NCBI GenBank assembly: GCA_034766995.1
Contig: CM068322.1
Span: forward strand, 3,693,089-3,757,088
DNA from: Acanthacorydalis orientalis
Lineage: Eukaryota > Arthropoda > Insecta > Megaloptera > Corydalidae
Direction of reading: 5' to 3'
DNA length: 64,000 nucleotides
Part shown: positions 45,795 to 57,871 of the stretch, piece by piece
How the letters are laid out: the number at the start of each line of letters is the position of its first letter
How positions within the stretch are numbered: the stretch's first letter is position 1
The notes under the pieces: generated by a model
What the model was told of the DNA's origin: nothing
The model's database searches: none
The model's input: only the letters and a program-made list of their open reading frames with translations
Translations under genes and position numbers: made by a program

Positions 45795-46065
45795 ATAAAT
45801 TATATGCTGTGGTTTCTGCATCATCGTACTTTAAAAAATCAATATATTACTTAAATGTATAAAACCGTACATACATTCGTACACACCATACTATATTGCA
45901 CTGCCGTTATACATTACATATGCGTACGACCACTTCAGTTTTCTCAAAAAAAGTTATTTCACAGCGTTTTAATTCGTACCGTTGACATGGTTGCACTAAA
46001 CTTCCGTCACACAATTGTGTTACACAACGATTCGACTTGTGACTACCGTGCTCAAAGAAATCTTC

Positions 46066-46224
46066 AAAAATTTCACTTCCTTGGAAGCCTGCAGAAACCA
46101 CCTGGATCAATTCATTACCCGGAAAGATGCCAAGTTCTGGGAGGACGGAATTATGAAACTACGTAAAAGATGGCGAAAGGTGGTGTTGTTCAAAATGTTG
46201 GACGGAATGGCACATATATATTAG
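46066..46224 (+). pseudogene. Mariner transposase, 3' part of the split gene
   Basis: NFTSLEACRNHLDQFITRKD and AKFWEDGIMKLRKRWRKVV with a stop at 46,222-46,224 are the last 50 residues of a mariner transposase of the same subfamily. They continue directly from NEKN at 42,980, and the right terminal repeat follows 50 bp later. Confidence 0.9.
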
Positions 46225-46302
46225 AATACATATTTGTACCAATTATGTATACACTGCCGTTGAATTTCATTTTAAAAACGCTACGAACTTTTGTTCCAAA
46301 CC

Positions 46303-47197
46303 AAAAAAATTAAAACAAATATTTCTTTAGTCTATTAAAAACAGACATATGTTAATAATATTTTGTTGAAATATAATTACAAAAGTTAAATACAAAGTTT
46401 GAAATCTAAAGTTGTTCCTAATTATCAATTAGTTATGTAAACATCACACGCAAGCGCCATTGTTTAGTAAGTAGTATTTCTGGAGTAATCAGTGAAATGT
46501 AAGTTACAGGTATGAAATGAAATGTAGGTAACAAGAATGATAATGCAGTCGCATAGAATAATACAAAAATAGGACTTTGATGTGTGACAAAGAGAATTAG
46601 TTATGTAATGTGTTTTGACAGCTTTACTGTTATAGTTTTAAATGGTAGTTTACGTAATTTTTTTTTAAAAAAATTTATTTAAGTTGTACAATATTACATT
46701 ACTGTAAATTGTAAAAGTATGTATAAACTTGAGAGTAAAATTATTTTTAATCGAAAGTCAATACATGATTTTGAACTTTTTTTTAATGCAATACATGCTA
46801 TACTACTACTGATAAGAGACAAGATTATACAGCTATTTATTATTTATTGTAATAAAAAAAATCATAAAAAATGTACGTCTTTAATGATCTTCTTCAATTG
46901 AATGTTTTGGTATTACTGTAGTTTTATTTTTAAATATATTTTGTTAGAAAAATGAAGTATCACAAATTATAGAAGGCGACGGAAAAGTTGAGACCGCACA
47001 TAAAATCTATAAATTAAAAAATAAACGATAGACTTGACATAAAAGAAAACTATTTCGTTAGCACTTCTTTAGAATTTAGAAAATAAAAAACGTCGTGCTT
47101 GACTTGTCATTTAAGATAGTACCTCTGTTTACTTTAGTTATGTTTTATAAACTGTAAATTTACGGAATAAAATGGTTTAATCGGCATTGATTAAAAC

Positions 47198-47202
<5 letters not shown>
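46303..47202. other. AT-rich sequence, no gene seen
   Basis: Nothing recognisable on either strand. Confidence 0.6.

Positions 47203-47258
<56 letters not shown>
47203..47258. repeat. (TA)n microsatellite
   Basis: Ends at the terminal repeat of the next element. Confidence 0.95.
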
Positions 47259-47259
<1 letters not shown>

Positions 47260-48191
47260 GAGGTCAGACAATTAAGTAATGCGACCGATTTTTTTTCTCG
47301 GCCTGTGGTAACACTGCGAACCTGTAACTCCGCCACCGTAATAGCAGATCCCTAATCTCTCGATTGAGACCTTGACCACCCTCGTACGATCATTTCTTCG
47401 CCAGCTGTTTAGTGTTTTGTAACAACGCGCGAGTAGTGCATGTCACGAAATGAGCAAAAAGCCCACCGAATGAATATCGCTCAAGATTGTCTCGAGCAGG
47501 TTGAAAGTGATCCTACTCTTCTCGATCGAGTTATTACTGGTGATGAAAGTTGGTCCTTTCAATATGACCCCGAAACTAAACGACAAAGCCAACAGTGGCT
47601 GTCCCCTGGAGCACCAAGGCCAAGGAAGGCGAGAATGAGCAAGTCCAAAGTGAAAACCATGTTGATTTGCTTCTTCGACAGCAAAGGGGTGGTTCACAAA
47701 GAGTTCGTACCACCTGGACAAACCGTAAATCAAGTATTCTACCGCAATGTGCTCGAAAAATTACGAAAAAGGGTGCTCAGAGTGCGTCCAGAGATCGCGA
47801 AGACTTGGGTTCTGCATCACGACAATGCTCCCTGTCACAGTGCGTTCAGTGTCTCTTAGTTTTTGGCGTCTAAAGGCATCGCAACGTTACCACAACCGCC
47901 CTATTCACCGGACATGTCACCCTGCGACTTTTTCCTATTCCCCCATATGAAAAAATTCGTCAAAGGTTGACATTTTGACTCCGTTGAAGATATCCAAGAA
48001 TCTGTGACGAGGGTACTCGGAGAGGTCCCACAAGAAGTGTTCCAGAATTGTTACGAAAACTGGAAAACTCGCTGGAATAAGTGTATAGATGCGGGAGGGG
48101 ACTACTTTGAAGGGGATCGCAGCGATGTACCTTAATTTTTAAATATACTCGATTTTTGAATTTTGTCGCATTACTTAATTGTCTGACCTCG
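47259..48191 (+). mobile_element. Deleted mariner, 933 bp, with perfect 27-bp terminal repeats
   Basis: CGAGGTCAGACAATTAAGTA plus ATGCGAC at the left is mirrored exactly at the right, ending GACCTCG at 48,191. TA lies on both sides. The perfect ends and few coding lesions make it one of the youngest elements here. About 350 bp corresponding to the DNA-binding N-terminus are missing. Confidence 0.95.
47440..48135 (+). pseudogene. Mariner transposase catalytic domain, N-terminus deleted, two stops
   Basis: From ATG 47,440: MSRNEQKAHRMNIAQDCLEQ, RVITGDESWSFQYDPETKRQ (first catalytic Asp), ARMSKSKVKTMLICFFDSKG and EFVPPGQTVNQVFYRNVLEK, then VLHHDNAPCHSAFSVS (second Asp) and a TAG at 47,857. The same frame continues with LPQPPYSPDMSPCDFFLFP (third Asp), a TGA, then the tail DAGGDYFEGDRSDVP and TAA at 48,133-48,135. 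All three catalytic Asp residues are present and the frame is otherwise uninterrupted over 230 codons. Without the N-terminal helix-turn-helix part it could not bind ends itself. The family resembles the FLJ37770-like mariners of animals. Confidence 0.93.
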
Positions 48192-48214
48192 TATATTTAG
48201 TTCAATTTAATACA

Positions 48215-49340
48215 ATTATGTGTGAAAGATTATATCGTTCAGTGGCCTCCGAAGCCCTATGGCATGACGTAATGCGCTTATCATAATTTTCGAGTACATT
48301 GCGGCACTACACAGGCTCTATGTCAGCTATTTTGCCTTATATTTCCTGTTTCAACTCTGTAATCATGTTTGATTTATTCTAGTAGACTCTACTCTTCAAA
48401 TAACCCCAAAGAATGAAATCCAGAGGAGTTAACAAATCGCATGATTTCGGCGGCTAATCGTTTTGTGAGATCACGCGGTCTGGAAATGTTGTGCACAGTA
48501 GTGCGATTGTTCCTATTACTGTGTGACTGGTGGCACACTGCCTTGTTGAAACCAAAGATCCTCAATGACCATATCTTCTAATTGGCTCCACAAAAAGTTT
48601 ATTGTTATACTCCGATAGTGAACGGCATTGATTGTAACAGCGTTTTCCTCATCGTGTTCAAAAAAATACGGGCCAATTACGCCCTCGACCACAAACCCCA
48701 TCAAACCGTCACTTTTGAAGGGTGCATTTATTTCTCGTAAATCTCTGTTGGATTTCACAATCCCTAAATGCGACAATTTTGCTTGCTTACGAATCCATTG
48801 AGGTGAAAATGTGCCTCATCTCTAGAAACGATTTTCTTTGAAAAATACACTCCTTGATTACGCATCCATTCAGTAAACTCATAACGCTGTTGATAATCTA
48901 CAGACTTCAAATCTTGTGTTATTTGGATTTTGTGAGTGTGTAAATGCAAATATTTTGTCAAAAATCGCTGGTTCATAGCGGAATACGAGGGATCCAATTG
49001 CTGCTATCGACGACATATCGATGTGACTGGTTTCTTGGCCACAGTTTCATGGACCATGGCAGTATTCTCATTCAAGCGACCTGCACAAGCATACTGAGGT
49101 GTTTTTATGTCTGATACTGACCCAATTTGTTCGAATTTCTTGATAAAATTTCAAATTGTGTGCTCAAAAGGTCGATTTTGTATGCCAAAATATTCAAGTA
49201 GAGCACGGTGTGTACTTTTCCACGAAAGCCCATTTTTATAATATGCTATGATAATTTTAAAGAGTTGTGCTGTCGAGTATTCCTCTATGATTAATTTTAT
49301 ACACATTTCTACTCTACAAAAGCCACTTCAACATTGACAA
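48215..49340 (-). pseudogene. DUF4817-type transposase, copy 2
   Basis: On the minus strand HLHTHKIQITQDLKSVDYQQ lies near 48,930, then KKIVSRDEAHFHLNGFVSKQ with the DE pair near 48,830. VVEGVIGPYFFEHDEENAVT comes near 48,680 and FLWSQLEDMVIEDLWFQQG near 48,590, where the catalytic-Asp position after QQ has become Gly. The C-terminus is GLRRPLNDIIFHT near 48,230. Upstream to about 49,340 the helix-turn-helix region is only partly readable. The stretch 48,516-48,997 is open in two long frames, so this copy is the best preserved of the three. It starts only 25 bp from the mariner at 48,191. Confidence 0.8.
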
Positions 49341-50555
49341 ATACTTTGATGTTTGAAAAATATTTACCACTGTTATATGGAAACTCATCTTGAATCACCA
49401 TTTATATATTAATGGTTTTATTCAGTAATTATTCACTTGATCTTTATATTATTTTGGCTACCAATTAAATGTTGCCTGTTAGTTTATTTCATGCTGGATT
49501 CTTGTTCAGAGATTTTTTTAATGAAGTAGGAGAAATTAGTAAATTCAATTCTTGATGTATTGATCTTTTTTCCAGGATTCAAAAAATAATTGTTTTCAAT
49601 CACAACACTATTTATCTTATTTGTAAACTTTTTTTTTCGTGGTTTTAAGTCATTTCAAAAAAGTTTCTATATTTTCGTGCCAATCAAATTAAAATTCAAT
49701 AATACGTATGATGATTTATTTAAAATCATTGTAAGATGAAAACCGTTTTAATATTTACTTAGATAAGCTATAAAATAGAAATTATCATAATTTCCATTCT
49801 GTGACCTGCAAATATTACGGATAAACCCAATGAAGATAATTTATGTGCTACTGTTTTCCAAAACACATTAGTTCGTATGAAAAAAATGTAGTTATTTTAT
49901 TTTGAACTCATTGTATCCTTCATTTCGTAGTTCTAAGTAAATTTTTAGTAATTATTGTTTAGAATTTTTATTCTCTACACACTACAGACAGCTTTTCTGA
50001 TCGAAAAGTACAATTACCGATTAATATATATTTTATTCAGAGAAAAATCGTGATTTGCAGGGTGAAAATTCATTTGCAAAAGTGAGCTTAATTTAGTTTA
50101 GAAGATAATAATTGGTTATTCTTTTAAATAGACATTTTTATACGCCATATATTTTCCTATCACTACATTGGACAACAATGTACTACGGGAGAACTTTGTA
50201 CGTGTTTTGTTTATATGCCTGAAACTTCTATGTGTATAAGTATAATATGTGTGTTGTGTAAATATAGTGTTAATATTATGTGTTTTTATTGTATTTCGCA
50301 CAATATTTTTATTCCCAATACAGGTTTGACACTGTGGATAAATTCATGTTCACAAATGAATTTTTTTTCAGTTCACTAACCACAAAATCATTTTCTGTTC
50401 AAAAATGTTCAATAACTTTTTATTGATGAATTTTGATTGTTGCTTATGCTCATATCGATGGAGACGTTATCATTTTCATTATGATACTTTACAGAAAACG
50501 CAGACAGATTTTCGGACTAGAAACTTCATTCGTAACAAAAGTATAGTGTACTATA

Positions 50556-50618
<63 letters not shown>

Positions 50619-51570
50619 TTGTATGTTTAGCATTTGTATGTCGTGTGTGTTGATAATAATGTGATTGTGACTTTATTTTTTTATTAAAGAAAATCCCATT
50701 GAAAGATGACTGTTATTGAAGATAGATAATAAGAAATTCTAATAAGAAACAAATACATTTAGTTTTGTTGATTCTTGTTTTCAATTTATTCTTTAAAACT
50801 TCAATTATTCAGAAATGTTTTAATAATTTGTACCAAACATTAATTTCATTATGTAGAATTTATATATTTTATTAATTTTATAATTTTATTTTAGAGTTAC
50901 TGAGTAAGGCATGATACAAAATACTGAGTATGTGACGATAAAATCAAGACGATAAAATTATTTATTAATACAGAAATATTATTCTAGTTTTAACACGTTG
51001 TTTGATAAGAACTCCTATATCAGTCATGGCTTTTAAACTTGTAAGTGGGTAATAACAGCAATAAGAGTCATATTTTCAGTATCCATAAACTGGCATAAAT
51101 ATATGTCACGTTTGCTATCGAATTTATTGTATTTGTTAGTTCTATTCTACCACCACAACATTTAACGAGTTGTGAACTTTTATATCTTAACTGTTTTTAG
51201 TTTTTGAGCCTGATATTTCACTATTATTATTAATAGTGATTATCAATAATAAATGATTTTCTATATTTGACAATGAAGTTAAAAACAAGACTTGTGAAAT
51301 TTGTGTTTTGATAGCCAAATAAATAAAATTGAATTTTGAAACTGAAATAAGTCTTTTTTTCAAATACAATTATATCTTAATCGAATTTTTGATCAATTTT
51401 TCTTGTGTTAAGTAAAAATAAGGTTGTAATATATTTTAAAAAACAGCGTTTTCCAATAAGAACGTATTTTTTTTAAATTCGAAATAAAACAGAATTTGCG
51501 CTGAAATTTCAAGTTTCTTTACAGTAAATAATAGTTGAAGGTATGCTATTTATAAATGAAAAATAATATC
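49341..51570. other. AT-rich sequence, no gene seen
   Basis: Contains the (TA)n array at about 50,561-50,612. No recognisable coding sequence. Confidence 0.55.
50561..50612. repeat. (TA)n microsatellite
   Basis: Pure array of about 52 bp; the open frame through it is an artefact. Confidence 0.95.
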
Positions 51571-51574
51571 GTGT

Positions 51575-52520
51575 AAGTAATCGCCGTGTGATTTCTTACA
51601 AGTGACCATTCTTTTGTTAAAATTTTCAATAATATCCCTACGGAACTGGGGTTTTATCTCACCAACTATTCTTCGGATTTCATCTTTTAGGTCAAAAATT
51701 GTTTTAGGATTATTGTGACATACTTGTCCTTTAATGTGACATCAAAGAAAGTAGCCCTATGGTGTTAAATTGCAGAATTACAGTGGCCAATTAATGTTTT
51801 TATTTCTGGAAATAACCCGACCATGAGATTGCGTCCTCAATGAATTAATTGTTTCACCAGCTGCGTGGCTTGTTGCAACGTTTTACTGGAACCATTTGTC
51901 CTCCAGATTAATATCATCCAATTTTGCTCACAAAAATTGGTCATCATTTTTCGGTATCTTTCTCCATTCACAGTAATCGCTTTACCAGTCTAATTCTCAA
52001 AAAAGTAAGAACTAATGACTCCACCGGATCAAAGTGGGCACCAAGCAGTCAGTTTTTCGTGTATGCAGTGACTTCTTAACGATCGCCCTCGAATTTTCTT
52101 CACCCCAGGGTCGGCACTTTTGTTTACTACCGTAGCTAGAGAGTTATAAATGAGCCTCATCGCTAAAGATGACTTTTCAGAACAACCACGTTGTTTTCGT
52201 ATCCAATTAACAAATATCTGATGCAGTGAATGGTCTGCTGGCTACAATTATTTTATTAATTGAACTTTATAAGATTTCAGTAGTAAATTATTATGCAAAT
52301 TAAGCTATGTGGTCTTCTGTAAAAGACCCCATTACTGTGAACTTCCTGGAATTGACATTCTTGTCTCTTGAAATACACTTTCAGGAAACAAGTCTGATTT
52401 TTATTCAGAACGAGCACTACGAACACGTATTGGTGTTTATCTTTAATCGATTTAGTATCTTCAAATTTACTCACTAATTGAAAAATTGATGATTCAGATG
52501 GACGAGTATGTTGAGAATAA
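51575..52520 (-). pseudogene. DUF4817-type transposase, copy 3, decayed
   Basis: MSKFEDTKSIKDKHQ near 52,470 matches the KFEETGSVxDKH segment of the DNA-binding domain. Later come SYKVQLIK (HPYKIQLT in relatives) and HSLHQIFVNWIRKQ. SGGVISSYFFEN near 52,030 matches GGVIGPYFFEN, and GKAITVNGERYRKMMTNF follows it. The catalytic block and C-terminus are only traceable in fragments. Many frameshifts and stops make this the oldest of the three copies. Confidence 0.7.
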
Positions 52521-52819
52521 ATATCGCGTACTTACGAAATGTATTTTTTATAGAACGACGATTTTCATAATACAATCGTATTATTTCAATGTTTTATTGG
52601 TTATGAAGCCGCGACTAAAAATTACAATGTAAAAACTTAATAAATACAGCTGTCAGTTAGAAATCTGTGAAATATACCCTCTCGAAAAATTGCGTTCCAA
52701 TGGAAAACCCTTTATTATGATTGAGTCATACTTATGTGTGATAATAGCGAATGCGAAAAATAGTATTACCATTGTATTGCTCTGAATATATATATACACA
52801 TATATACATATATATATAC

Positions 52820-52881
<62 letters not shown>

Positions 52882-53147
52882 TCACTTTTTATTATTTATT
52901 TTATTTTAATTAATTTTTGCTAGTGATCTGTTTTTATTTGGCTTTGCCTAAGATGAAGGTTGTGTCGTTATATGAGAAATAATCTAAGAGAAAAATTATT
53001 AACCTTAGAATAAACTTATAAAATTTATTTTAACGTTACATGATTCTATTATAATTAAAATATTTGTTTTTTACACCTGATATACGAATAAACAAATTTA
53101 CAATCTCTCAGACAGTATATTGTAAACCATGTATATATCTATTTAGT

Positions 53148-53182
<35 letters not shown>

Positions 53183-54129
53183 CTTACAAACATGAACTTT
53201 CACATGTAAGGATCATATAGCTCAGCCACCGGAGGCTGATGTCATCCCAAACTTAATCTCCGACATTTGCGTTCTATCGTACAGCACTTGTGCAAGTGGA
53301 ACAGAATGATAAATGTACCCCTGTCATTATTGAGAAACCACACATAAATTTAACAACGTACAATTTTTCAAGTAGCTATTTAAAATTGTGATCTGGCTTT
53401 TAAAGTTTACAAAATTATGTACATTTTTCATTTTTTATAGCTTACGTGTAGTATAAAGTAAATGTAAAACATTGACAGTGTTTTATGTAAGAACAACGAG
53501 AGAATTTTCGAATGACGAAAAAAGTATAATAAGCTTTAATAAAGACATGACAATAAAATATATAATAATATGTATTATTGTTTTATATTTCTTGTTCGTG
53601 TTTCGTTTTAAGCTTTGGAAATAAATTATCATTATCAATTCAGAGAAAGTAGAGATAGAGAAAAATGAAATATTTTATTTGTAAATCCCTTGTATCTTTT
53701 TGTAACATTATCTTTTTTTAAATTAATAATTGGTTATTTTATTCAAGGATAACTAAAATTTCAGTATAGTTTTTTTTTAAATTAGTCGTGGTGCAATGAA
53801 ATGTTTTTTTATTCGATCTTAAAACTGTTATATTTTCATTAATTTAGATATTGTACATTTATTAGAAAATACTTAGCGCTTTAAGTGGGTCACTATTAGA
53901 TTCTTAAACATATTTAGAAAACTAATCTTATTTCGCATTATGTTAATATAAAGTGTCAGTATTAACAAAAATACTCTATTTTTTACATAATTATTATAAG
54001 TATTAATGTATTAAACAAGATTTTCCAATAAATAACATACATATTTATTTATAAAAGAGTAAATAAATTAGAAAAAGATTGGTACGGAAAAAAACATAGT
54101 TACTTTAGTAATAAAGTATAATTTCTGGG
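52521..54129. other. AT-rich sequence with TA arrays, no gene seen
   Basis: TA-type arrays lie at about 52,786-52,877 and 53,151-53,178. The stretch 53,210-53,340 is less AT-rich and contains a small palindrome around CAGCCACCGGAGGCTG, but no frame of interest. Confidence 0.5.
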
Positions 54130-54565
54130 ATTCAAAAAAAAGGGCTGACAATTTGGAGACAGCTTTACTAAATGTTTCCCGAGGATTAACTGTCATCATT
54201 TCTTATAATATGATATAGCTGTTTTGTAGAACAGTGGGAATGATGAATGAAATGTCAGTTACTGTTAATAACACATTTTCTAGTTTATCCAATATGAATT
54301 GATAAGTGCGCTTAATGTAATATTTTTTAAAAGTAGCAATTATGCCTTGATCTAATTGATGAATAATGCTTGTTATATAAGGTGGAGAAACACTACCTGT
54401 ATATTTAGATGTTCTATATGCGGATGACCTGGTGCATTGATAACATTTAATACAACTTTAAAATCGAGAGTTTTCTGTTTTATATAAATTGCATGAGATA
54501 TACGAGTACACCACATAACTTTAAACCGCATTAAAAAAATATATACTAGGTTCTTTTTCATTCTT
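54130..54565 (-). pseudogene. Tigger/pogo-type transposase fragment, catalytic region
   Basis: On the minus strand MKKNLVYIFLMRF near 54,560 recalls the KMPxRTFI strand region. LDFKVVLNVINAPGHPHIEH near 54,450 matches LLLDNAPGHP, but the catalytic Asp is now Ile. IQVVFLHLI follows (VVFLPPNTTSLIQP in relatives). In the next frame LDQGIIATFKKYYIKRTYQF near 54,350 carries the conserved QxxDQGxIxxxK with its Asp. This is the DDE_1 domain of CENP-B-related transposases. N-terminal DNA-binding modules are missing. Confidence 0.8.
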
Positions 54566-54590
54566 GGAAAATAAAGTTTCGTAAATGTTT

Positions 54591-54592
54591 TT

Positions 54593-54648
<56 letters not shown>
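54591..54648. repeat. (TA)n microsatellite
   Basis: Interrupted once by a G. Confidence 0.95.
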
Positions 54649-54652
<4 letters not shown>

Positions 54653-56055
54653 TCTGTATATTAGACCACGAATGATGATAATATTGGCATTAAAAGACAC
54701 ACAAATTACATTGAAAATGATAATCAATTATTGATTATTTGTTAGTTGGATATACACAAAGTTAGTATCAATTCTAATTATGATATAAATTTAGTTTTAA
54801 ACTTGTGTTTCTCCAAATATTGTGAACATATATGATATTTGCGTTTCTTGTAGTAATTTTTTTAACTTTGTATCAGTTCACTTTAGTCATATATACAATA
54901 AATCCTTTGTGGGGTTTTTTTTTTTGTTAAAAGTATATGATATTAGTTAAGAAAATCAATTATCTTCCAAAATCGATTCTTCGACAGTAATAATATCTTT
55001 ACGATTTTGGTTATTCTCTTGATCGTCAAACATTAGCATTCTTCTTTTCTTCAGTTTGTGTAGAAAGTCACTTAACATCTCTAACCCATGTGAAAAATAA
55101 ATTATCATGATCAACTATATAATTATTTGTTCGTCATAAAAGTCTAAATCGGTATACGATTTATATTCAAAAAGAGTGTAAAGTAGTGTCAAATAAGCTA
55201 TATGTTTCCGAAAAATTTTCTAGTCAATTTTTAAAATCTCATAGCTTGCTTATTAATCGAGCAATATCTATTGAATCTCAATGCGAAATATTCTTATTTT
55301 TCTCAACGAGCAGGGAGATGGTCAACTGACAGGTTCTAGATCCGTACAAGAGAACGAAATACAAGTAAGATTCTGTGTAATGTAAAACTGGAACATCAAA
55401 AATTGCGAAACAGAAAAGAAATCCTCCATATTTTTTACTAAGAGAACACGACAATACAATACACACTATTAGTAACTGTTAAGAAGCATAAATGAGTAAA
55501 AAGAAGCTCAAATGAGCTAATTAATCAGAGTAATTTAAAAAAGAATATTAAATTGATACTGAAAAAAGATCATTATTTTAGGTAAAATGTACGCCATTAT
55601 TAAGAGTCATTAGTTTTAGGGTTAAAATAGTGTTCAATAATTTTGATCTAAATTTATATATTTCCTAATTAATGTAAAACAGTTATTTATTCGTAAAATT
55701 CAATAAAATATTTTATTTTATTAATCCATTTATTACTTCTGTACAGTTTAAGCGATTTATCTTTAACCGCATTTAGAAATCATAATTTTAATTATTTTTT
55801 AGAAAGTATATTTCTGATTGAAACCTGATTGTATTATTTCTTAAAACCAGAACAAGGGACTGTATTTTCAAATTAATTCATATACAGCAGAGTATGTTTT
55901 TATGCGTATCTTTTTAATGCGGTTTTGAAGTTATGCGGTGGATATTTCATGAAAATTTGGGTTTACCTGTTGTATTTATATATATGAGCTGCACGCCGTT
56001 TAAAAACATTTTAAATTTAAATTATTGAATTTTTTTAAATTTATATTTTTTTAGT
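54649..56055. other. AT-rich sequence, no gene seen
   Basis: A short acidic minus-strand frame near 55,080-54,950 and a 62-codon frame at 55,278-55,466 could not be assigned. Confidence 0.45.
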
Positions 56056-56059
56056 TGAC

Positions 56060-56790
56060 AATTTTCTATTTTGGACTGTTTAAATCATGTTGTATCTGCT
56101 ATCCCTGAAATAAGACCACAAAATTTAAATTCCTACTGGAAAGCAACTTGGCATGAATGTGTTGCAAACAGTGCATCATTTGAAACATCGATATTATCGG
56201 TTGAAATAATTACTTTGGCATATGCAATTGATGAAGAAGGTTTTGATACCTTTGATCAGAATGATGTTGACGAATTGCTTGTAGATAATGCCTAAAGTGA
56301 CGATGATATTATTGGTATAATTTTAGATATCGTCGAAGATCCATAAAACGATTGTGAAGCGGAAGAAAAACCTATCCTCCTCACTGCAAATATAATTTGA
56401 GAAATATTTCAAGTTTGCTATACATTGAAAAATCATTTTCTTGTTCATGACCCAAATTCTGAACAAGAAGTTAAATTCCAACGTGAATTGAAGAATTGTA
56501 TGGATATCGCTAACTATTATACATAAAAAATTAATAAAATCATCATCACAAATTTTAATTACTGATTACATTATCAGAGGAAAAAACAACATGGAACGAG
56601 GGTGAAGTAGACGCTTATTCTGTTTGTGAAAAACCATGGTCTTTACTATGCAGATCTGATGCACTGACTATATCTTCTCGTGATGAAAGTGATTTCGCAC
56701 CAGTTCGAAAATGGTGCCGAACATTATCAGATAGTGCCGATAATTCTGATGAAAAAAATGTAAAAAGAATTGTTATTTTTCAACAAAATT
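56060..56790 (+). pseudogene. Tigger-type transposase C-terminal region
   Basis: DCLNHVVSAIPEIRPQNLNS then YWKATWHECV matches the DCLNVIxxAxxEIKPxTLNxCWKKLWPE segment. It is followed by the acidic tail region EEGFDTFDQNDVDELLVDNA, a stop, EEKPILLTANII, and HFLVHDPNSEQEVKFQREL, as in the C-terminus of this family. A further acidic Ser-rich stretch ends near 56,790. The strand is opposite to the fragment at 54.1-54.6 kb. The DNA-binding and catalytic parts are missing. At least three stops interrupt it. Confidence 0.75.
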
Positions 56791-57062
56791 AAATGAGTCA
56801 AGTTTTAAAACAAACTTTTTTTAAGTTTTATATCATTTTTATTCAGATGTTTAGAAGAATTTTTTAGGCATTATTATTTTCCTGAATTTTCATAAACTTT
56901 TTTATGCAATTTTGGATGCATTTTAATTCATTAATTTAGTTTTGTGCGGTTTTAGAAAATTATGGAACGTGTCCCTAATGTTTCAACATGAATTATGTCT
57001 TTTTTGTGCGATTTATTTTTTTTATATGCGGTTTTTTGTGCAACGTATCTACCGAATGAAAA

Positions 57063-57074
57063 GAGACTTGACTG
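57063..57074 (+). repeat. Probable Tigger right terminus
   Basis: GAGACTTGACTG followed by TA, about 280 bp after the coding remnant. Its complement CAGTCAAGTCTC has the CAG start typical of pogo/Tigger ends. No left partner was found upstream. Confidence 0.5.
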
Positions 57075-57076
57075 TA

Positions 57077-57804
57077 CTATATATTAATGAAATAGTCATA
57101 TTTATACAAATAATACTATAAGTATTTATATAGTCAATCAGAAAAGGACGTAGGCAAGATTAAATAGAGAAATGCGCCTGTCATTTTTTTTTTTTAAAAT
57201 GTATTTCATTTTAATGATTCACTTTATGCTTCTTCGTAATATAAGTAATACCAAACTAATTGTCTTTGCTGTTTTATTACGAACGTGGAATAATGTATTA
57301 CAGTTTGAACTAATTTTTCAGTATATTTTTCACTTAGCGATGCCCACACGGTCTTAAAACTTACGTTTTTCGGTGTTCTTAGTGACAATAATGATTTCTT
57401 GAAATTTCATAGCATTTTATTTTAATCGTAGTTGAATAATAATTTTATGTACGCAAATATTTTTTCTAGATAGTATTTGTTGGATTAACGCTTAAAGAAT
57501 TCGGTTAGTTGCTTAAAAATAAAATATTGAATAATTTTTTTGAGTTTGAGTTCTAAAGTTGCTCTGATTGTGCTACTTTCTTTGTTAGAATCAACCTTTT
57601 TTCCGTTTTATACCGCTGGATTTACTTATAGGCGAATGATTTATATATTTTTAAATACTTAGTAGCAATGATTTACAAGTTTTTTTATATGCTAAACTAC
57701 GAAAACTGTCTCCCAGTGCGTTTTATAATGCAAATTGATTTTAAAAATCAATGACGTATGAAATATAACGAGTATGTATTAAATATTAATACGTTGTAAT
57801 ACAT

Positions 57805-57871
<67 letters not shown>

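Larger units (their letters stand above)
42981..46065 (+). mobile_element. Insertion containing a deleted Helentron
   Basis: This 3.1-kb block sits between two halves of one mariner gene, so it arrived later. Its left edge is a hairpin; its centre (about 43,630-45,700) holds a Helentron fusion frame. Two related 60-bp segments flank that centre. The mariner sequence has an AAAAAY run at both edges. I cannot tell whether the block is one element or two nested ones. The left part (43,030-43,600) and the right part (45,500-46,060) have no recognisable genes. Confidence 0.65.
41940..46302 (+). mobile_element. Mariner interrupted by a 3.1-kb insertion
   Basis: The left terminal repeat TTGGAACAAAAGTTCATAGT at 41,944 matches the inverse of the right one (CTACGAACTTTTGTTCCAA) ending near 46,300. 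The transposase stops mid-domain at about 42,980 and resumes with the very next residues at about 46,066. Without the insertion the element would be about 1.28 kb, the normal mariner size. Confidence 0.85.

Noticed and set aside
54950..55080. Short acidic minus-strand frame as a Tigger C-terminus
   Set aside because: About 40 residues with no conserved word; the similarity is only acidic composition.
40880..57480. Apparent similarity between 40,940-41,010 and 57,385-57,450
   Set aside because: Short shared words (AATGATTTCTT, AAATTTCATAG) in AT-rich DNA; not enough to claim a dispersed repeat by eye.
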